Shown here: in pieces, positions 58,680 to 64,000 of the stretch
Numbering within the stretch: the first letter of the stretch is position 1
Layout: every line of letters begins with the position of its first letter
Assembly (NCBI GenBank): GCA_944989445.1
Contig: CALYLW010000344.1
Span: 179,979 to 243,978, forward strand
Direction of reading: 5' to 3'
Source of the DNA: Ampullaceana balthica
Taxonomy: Eukaryota > Mollusca > Gastropoda > Lymnaeidae
Length of the DNA stretch: 64,000 bases
The notes under the pieces: model-generated
The model's database searches: none
What the model saw: only the letters and a program-made list of their open reading frames with translations
What the model was told of the DNA's origin: nothing
Made by a program: the position numbers and the translations under genes

Positions 58680-59745
58680 TTCTCCTCCATTTACCTGCCA
58701 TCACTCCTCCCTTTACCTACCATCACTCCTCCCTTTACCTACCATCACTCCTCCCTTCTCCTACCATCACTCCTCCCTTCTCCTACCATCTCTCCTCCCT
58801 TTACCTGCCATCACTCCTCCCTTTACCTGCCATCAATCCTCCCTTTACCTGCCATCACTCCTCCCTTTACCTGCCATCACTCCTCCCTTTACCTGCCATC
58901 ACTCCTCCCTTTACCTGCCATCAATCCTCCCTTTACCTACCATCACTCCTCCCTTTACCTGCCATCAATCCTCCCTTTACCTGCCATCACTCCTCCCTTT
59001 ACCTACCATCACTCCTCCCTTTACCTACCATCACTCCTCCCTTTACCTGCCATCACTCCTCCCTTTGCCTGCCATCACTCCTCCCTTTGCCTGCCATCAC
59101 TCCTCCCTTTGCCTACCATCACTCCTCCCTTTACCTACCATCACTCCTCCCTTTACCTACCATCACTCCTCACTTTACCTACCATCACTCCCCCCTTTAC
59201 CTACCATCACTCCTCCCTTTACCTACCATCACTCCTCCCTTTACCTGCCATCACTCCTCCCTTTACCTGCCATCAATCCTCCCTTTACCTGCCATCACTC
59301 CTCCCTTTACCTACCATCACTCCTCCCTTTACCTGCCATTACTCCTCCCTTTACCTGCCATCACTCCTCCCTTTGCCTGCCATCACTCCTCCCTTTGCCT
59401 GCCATCACTCCTCCCTTTGCCTGCCATCACTCCTCCCTTTGCCTACCATCACTCCTCCCTTTACCTACCATCACTCCTCCCTTTACCTACCATCACTCCT
59501 CACTTTACCTACCATCACTCCCCCCTTTACCTACCATCACTCCTCCCTTTACCTACCATCACTCCTCCCTTTACCTACCATCACTCCTCCCTTTACCTAC
59601 CATCACTCCTCCCTTTACCTACCATCACTCCTCACACTACCTACCATCACTCCTCACCTACCTACCATCACTCCTCCCTTTCCTACCATCACTCCTCCCT
59701 TTACCTTCCACCACTCCTCCCTTTACCTACCAACTCTACTCCGCC
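58680..59745. repeat. 22-bp tandem array, about 48 copies
   Basis: Unit CTCCCTTTACCTACCATCAC plus TC, with TGCC, AATC and TTGCC variants. A run of TTTGCCTGCC variants followed by TCACTTTACC and CCCCCTTTACC occurs at 59060-59200 and again at about 59365-59530, so a block of about 310-350 bp is duplicated. Confidence 0.95.
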
Positions 59746-60596
59746 CGAGGCACGTTTTGAAGGACACGCTCCATAAACACCGAATGACAGGAGATTTGAA
59801 CATTTTCTCACGGTGACTCAGTGAGAGTGTTAAGTCACAGTTCACATACCTGGTCAAGGGATGACAGCTAGTTCCATACAGCTCATAAGTTGATGTCGTA
59901 CTGACGTACCGTGTAGTGCAATATCAATGTCGTGATGGTGGGGAGGCGGAAAGGGGGGGGGGCTTTGATGTGCCTCTGGCGGACATCGACAAGGAGTCAC
60001 ATCGACAAGGAGTCACATCGACAAGGAGTCACATCGACAAGGAGTCACATCGACAAGGAGTCACATCAAATAGAGCAGAAATCATCAACCGTGGAGTCTG
60101 CTTTAATACTTGGAAGTATAGATTGTTAAATCTTACATGATGAAATTGAGAGGAAAGTGTTGGGGGAGGGAGGCTGAAAGACAATCTTCTATGAAGAAAC
60201 AACTTTCACATATTATGGTGGTCACTACAGAATTTGTTTCCAAAGAAAACATTCTTATTTATGTTATAGTTTTCATTACAGAATGTGTTTCCAAAAAAAA
60301 ATGTTTTAATATATTGTCACTACAGAATTTGTTTCCAGAGAATACGTTCTTATAGTGTTATAATTGTCCCTAAATAATTTTTTTCCAAGGAAAATATTTT
60401 TCCAAAGTCACAATATTTCATTGTGCTATAACCATCACTTTATCACTGACTCACAGTTCTATCACTTTCTCTTTTAGTGACACCATGACTCCATGCTACC
60501 ATCTTCCATGCTACCATCTTCCATTTTCGTATTGATACCACAAGTCATATTTCCATGTAACCACACTCCTTGAGTGCTACCACATAATATAGCTCC
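59746..60596. other. No gene; two small repeats
   Basis: A 16-bp repeat (ACATCGACAAGGAGTC) ×5 at 59988-60068, and a degenerate repeat of about 55 bp (TCACTACAGAATTTGTTTCC) ×4 at 60218-60400. Confidence 0.7.
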
Positions 60597-61160
60597 TTGC
60601 CACCACCTTCTCTCACCACTATTTCACCTTCTCTCACCACTCTACCACCTTCTCTCACCACTCTACCACCTTCTCTCACCACTCTACCACCTTCTCTCAC
60701 CACTCTACCACCTTCTCTCACAACTATTTCACATTCTCTCACCACTATTTCACATTCTCTCACCACTCTACCACCTTCTCTCACCACTCTACCACCTTCT
60801 CTCACCACTATTTCACATTCTCTCACCACTCTACCACCTTCTCTCACCACTCTACCACCTTCTCCCACCACTATTTCACCTTCTCTCACCATTCTACCAC
60901 CTTCTCTCACCACTTACCACCTTCTCTCACCACTCTACCACCTTCTCTCACCACTATTTCACCTTCTCTCACCATTCTACCACCTTCTCTCACCACTTAC
61001 CACCTTCTCTCACCATTCTACCACCTTCTCTCACCACTTACCACCTTCTCTCACCACTCTACCACCTTCTCTCACCACTATTTCACCTTCTCTCACCATT
61101 CTACCACCTTCTCTCACCACTTACCACCTTCTCTCACCACTCTACCACATTCTCCCATCT
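60597..61160. repeat. 21-bp tandem array, about 26 copies
   Basis: Unit CTTCTCTCACCACTCTACCA plus C, with CTATTTCAC, CATTCTACC and CACTTACCAC (one base short) variants. The TTTCAC/ATTCTACC/CTTACCAC triplet repeats as a higher-order block. Open frames here are artefacts of the repeat. Confidence 0.95.
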
Positions 61161-61204
61161 TTCTACTAACTCCTATCTAAGTCTGTCATTGCTGTGCAAT
61201 TACC

Positions 61205-61520
61205 CGTGTATTAAAATTGTGCCCGGGTACCCGTGAAAATGTGGCTGCTATGTCCATACCAACGGTGGCCAAACTGCTGCTCTTCTGTGCTCGCGAACAA
61301 TTTTTTTCAAATTAAAAATTTGGTTTGAAATATGTGCTGTGAAATATGTTAAACACCAAAACGCTTAAGAAGTATCTGTCAACAGGAAATATAATACGCT
61401 CCCAACAAACTTCAATGTATTTTGATACACCTACACATGTAACAAAAAAATGTTTAACAGATTTTGGTTCTTTGAAGGAATCAATTACAATCCAAGTGGA
61501 TCTCCGAGCAGCTTGTCGTA
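61205..61520 (-). mobile_element. hAT relic related to the element at 30598-31941
   Basis: In reverse complement, 31700-31870 matches this stretch: GGGTACCCGTGAAAATGTGG, TGCTGTGAAATA, TCTGTCAACAGGAAAT-like, AATGTATTTTGATACA. CGGTGGCCAAACTGCTGCTC at about 61262 looks like the start of a different hAT inserted here. Ends were not placed. Confidence 0.55.
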
Positions 61521-61723
61521 TTTTCACGTTTAACCCTATAGACTCTTTTAGTTGGAGCTTTAGTCATAAAATCTTTGTTAAAGTGATTTGAATTATATAA
61601 AAAGTGAATTTTTAGCTTCATATTTTTAAAAATTTTATCTATAGATTCATTATTGAACTTCTTCATCTGAGCTGGATATGTATTTCTTTTAAAGGCGTGC
61701 CTTATCGCATTATTTTAAGTCAT

Positions 61724-62218
61724 TTCCTTTTTAAATCCTTTATATTAACTCGTGGTGTCTGCACCCACCCTTGTCGCCAAAACTTTTGATCGATTTTTAA
61801 ACCCACTTTCTCGTAAGCCAGCGAGCTGAAATTTTGCAGGCAGTTTCGTACCGATGATAAAAACAATGTATCAAAATTTCAGATCGATCGCATGTACCGT
61901 AATTAAATTATTGATTTTTTAGATTATTTTATTTATTCCTATGTATCATGCTATTTTTTGAGATAGAGCGTCGCGGTGCGTATTATATTGAACAACCTTT
62001 CTGTCGCGCAATAAGGTGCGTATTTTATTGACAGCTCTTTTTATAAACATATTCCTGATCGGTGCGCATTATATTAAACATGTTTTACGACACAACTGCA
62101 ATTTTGTATTTCTGGATGGTCTGGCGCTGCGTATTATAATGAACATTCTTTTAGTTACTTCTCGTACATAAAGGATTTATAGTCAAAAACTTGGTTTTTT
62201 ACGGGTTGTTTTTATTTA
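61724..62218 (+). mobile_element. AAATCCCTTATAT element, copy F (diverged, with internal repeats)
   Basis: It begins TTTAAATCCTTTATATTAAC, has the core (GAGCTGAAATTTTG ... AAAATTTCAGATCGATCGCA) and ends ACATAAAGGATTTATAGTCA plus a TTTTTTACGGGTTG tail. Between core and end, GGTGCG(T/C)ATTATATTGAACA-type units recur about four times. Confidence 0.7.
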
Positions 62219-63391
62219 AGTTTTCAGGTTCTCGAATTTTATCTCAAGTTATTGCCGTTGTAAGTGTTGTAAACTTTTTAGGTTTAAAGAGAGATGAAAC
62301 AATGGGCCTATACATTTTTTTAAAGCCTTTCGGATATTTTAACTTTGCAAGCACCTGTCTATTATAACAAACCGACTTGATAGTGCAGGTGGGTCCATCC
62401 CTACCCGTCCAACTACCGCACATATTTAGTCTAATGGCTTAACGCGATGGCTGTTGCTTTGGGTATCGTGGAATTATCAGCTCAATTCTTCTTCCTGATC
62501 TGTATAATTATAAATCAAGGTTTCCCATTACGGCGGGCCGTTATCAGGCCCCACACAGAGATGGTACAAGTGGCCTGACTGTGATAGCTGTTACCCTTTG
62601 TGTCGGTTTCAGATTTTTAAGGAAACTTATCTGACGCCTTTGGGCTTAATGTTATTACTCACTGATAAGACTTACAGCAGAAACCCATATTTTAGGTTTT
62701 TTAAACCGTGGCTTTTATTCTGTAATCAACGGAGAAGTGTCTGTATGTAAACTGTAGCAATTTATCAATGGTTGTTGTTATTTTTCGTTACTAATTATTT
62801 ATATCTTAACTTTTAACAATGCCATTTTTTAAAAATTAACTTAATTGCGATTTTCAAAAAAATGAAAGCATTTTTATTTTAAGCAATGGCTTTTCGAGAA
62901 ATTTTCTTTCTGTAATGAGTAGCTTTCCAAACATCGTTTAAGATGGAATAATAAAGCTTGCAACATGTATATAGTTTTCATGACGTAAGGTCCACTTTGC
63001 AATGGCTTGTGGTACAAAGTGGGGGCGGGGGTAGAGGGAATAACAAGACGCGCGTTTAAGAAATTAGTTTCACAATTAAAAGCGGAAGGATAAATGAGAC
63101 TCCAGATAAACGCCCGAATACCATAAAAAACTGAAGAAAATTTTGGTAACAGATCGCATCGCCATACATTAGAAACTACACACAACAAATTTCACACATC
63201 AAACTACACAACAAACGAAACACGGCAATCTGCCCACAACAGAATAAACACAATAAGCCCAGAAATATTGTGGATTCATTAAGTTTTTTTTTAAATACTG
63301 TAATGCATATCGTATTGTATAAAGTGTAAACTTCCAGAATGGATTGTAGCAGTCAACCATGTTGATGGTAGTCCTACATACTACATACCTT
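62219..63391. other. No gene seen
   Basis: AT-rich unique sequence. Frames (up to 104 codons, minus, 62874-63188) show no motif or splice context. Confidence 0.5.
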
Positions 63392-63562
63392 CAGGGCCGG
63401 CTTTAGGCAAAGTAGGCAGCCGCCTAGGGCCTCCGATTAGTCTATCATTAGTGGGGGCCTCGCACAAGAATTTTTCCATTTTTATTTTATTATTTTTCTA
63501 TTACATTTAGGAACGCCAAATTCACTTCGCCTAGGGCCTCCAATTCCCTTAGGCCGGCCCTG
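63392..63562. mobile_element. hAT-like MITE, 171 bp
   Basis: The ends CAGGGCCGGCTTTAGG and CCTTAGGCCGGCCCTG (reverse complement CAGGGCCGGCCTAAGG) form strong TIRs. CGCCTAGGGCCTCC is repeated inside both ends in the same orientation. Flanks CATACCTT and ATAACTTA only weakly resemble each other. Confidence 0.85.
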
Positions 63563-64000
63563 ATAACTTAGCTTTATTGAATGTTTTTCAAGGCGAGAAA
63601 AGGGGGTTGTTGATTGACTAGACCGGTTCTTAGATATTTGATTGCTAAATCGAATGAGTGATCTCAATAGTCCGGTATGTAGGCTACTAACAACGTCAAC
63701 CACGCACAATGACAACCCTAATGGCATACGTCTACAGATCACTTCCGTTAAAGTTGGTGAACTTACAACGGGGTAACCTATATATCTGAATCTGGCTGCA
63801 GGAAGCAAACTAATGAACGTTTCCTCTAGTTTGACCGAAGACTTTCAGATACGACTTTTAACTTACTTTTTTTTCCACCCCACCATGTTTTTCTCTCTAA
63901 GCCGTCAATTTAACAATCAAATATCTGAGAATGTGTCCCAACAACAAGACGCAACTCAGTTGAATCTACGGAAACAAATGCACGCCGTACGTTGAGGTGG
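63563..64000. other. No gene seen
   Basis: Unique sequence to the window end. Short frames without motifs. Confidence 0.4.

Noticed and set aside
58671..59816. 381-codon plus-strand frame
   Set aside because: Read-through of the 22-bp CTCCCTTTACCT array. Three overlapping frames are equally open.
60574..61236. 220-codon plus-strand frame and its minus-strand counterpart (60545-60913)
   Set aside because: Both are translations of the 21-bp array with no coding flank.
62874..63188. 104-codon minus-strand frame
   Set aside because: Mixed composition but no domain, no splice context and AT-rich. It could be chance.

Overview
This is a repeat-dominated piece of an animal nuclear genome. It has spliced GT-AG exons, non-LTR retrotransposon 3' ends, a tRNA-derived SINE, many non-autonomous hAT elements with 8-bp target-site duplications (TSDs), and more than 25 separate minisatellite or satellite arrays. 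No bacterial operon, phage, CRISPR or viral gene is visible. The mix of tRNA-SINEs, LINE tails, minisatellite-bearing elements and short-unit arrays suggests a lophotrochozoan, perhaps a gastropod mollusc, but that is an inference from the repeat style and not a species call.

Genes: one gene is well supported. It lies on the + strand between about 6.4 and 14 kb. Two large coding exons (6494-8294 and 8472-11137) join in frame across a 177-bp intron to give 1489 codons. A third short exon (12889-12933) with a good acceptor and matching phase would end the protein at about 1503 residues, and an AATAAA lies at 13954. The product is low-complexity and apparently disordered, with an in-frame 15-residue repeat, a GQHPYP repeat and at least six R-R-x-S/T basophilic kinase-type motifs. 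I do not recognise the family. Two GC-rich ATG exons with clean phase-0 donors (2093-2203 and 18765-18821) look like starts of alternative or other transcripts. A weaker exon candidate lies at 4477-4602.

Layout: 0-6 kb holds tandem repeats, a LINE remnant split by a hAT element, and a candidate first exon. 6.4-14 kb is the gene, whose last intron holds a head-to-tail pair of a dispersed element. 14-20 kb has a MITE, a foldback-like element, a hAT and three minisatellites. 20.0-28.7 kb is one 22-bp satellite of about 8.7 kb with subfamilies and an internal duplication of about 2.9 kb. 30.6-31.9 kb is a nest of elements, followed by a second, inverted pair of the dispersed element at 32.3-33.2 kb. 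36.8-45.6 kb is mostly 15-40-bp arrays, one of them wholly inside a hAT. 46.4-47.1 kb is a LINE end. 49.6-54.2 kb holds arrays and a hAT. 55-57.3 kb holds four small DNA elements. 58-61.2 kb holds arrays. The end is sparse, with two more transposon relics and a final hAT.

Most long open frames here are repeats read through without stops, not genes. What stands out is a landscape in which terminal-inverted-repeat elements and short-unit tandem arrays are interlaced. In one case a hAT contains an expanded 40-bp array, and in another a dispersed element sits as a head-to-tail dimer at two sites. Coordinates of arrays and old elements are by eye and good to roughly one repeat unit.
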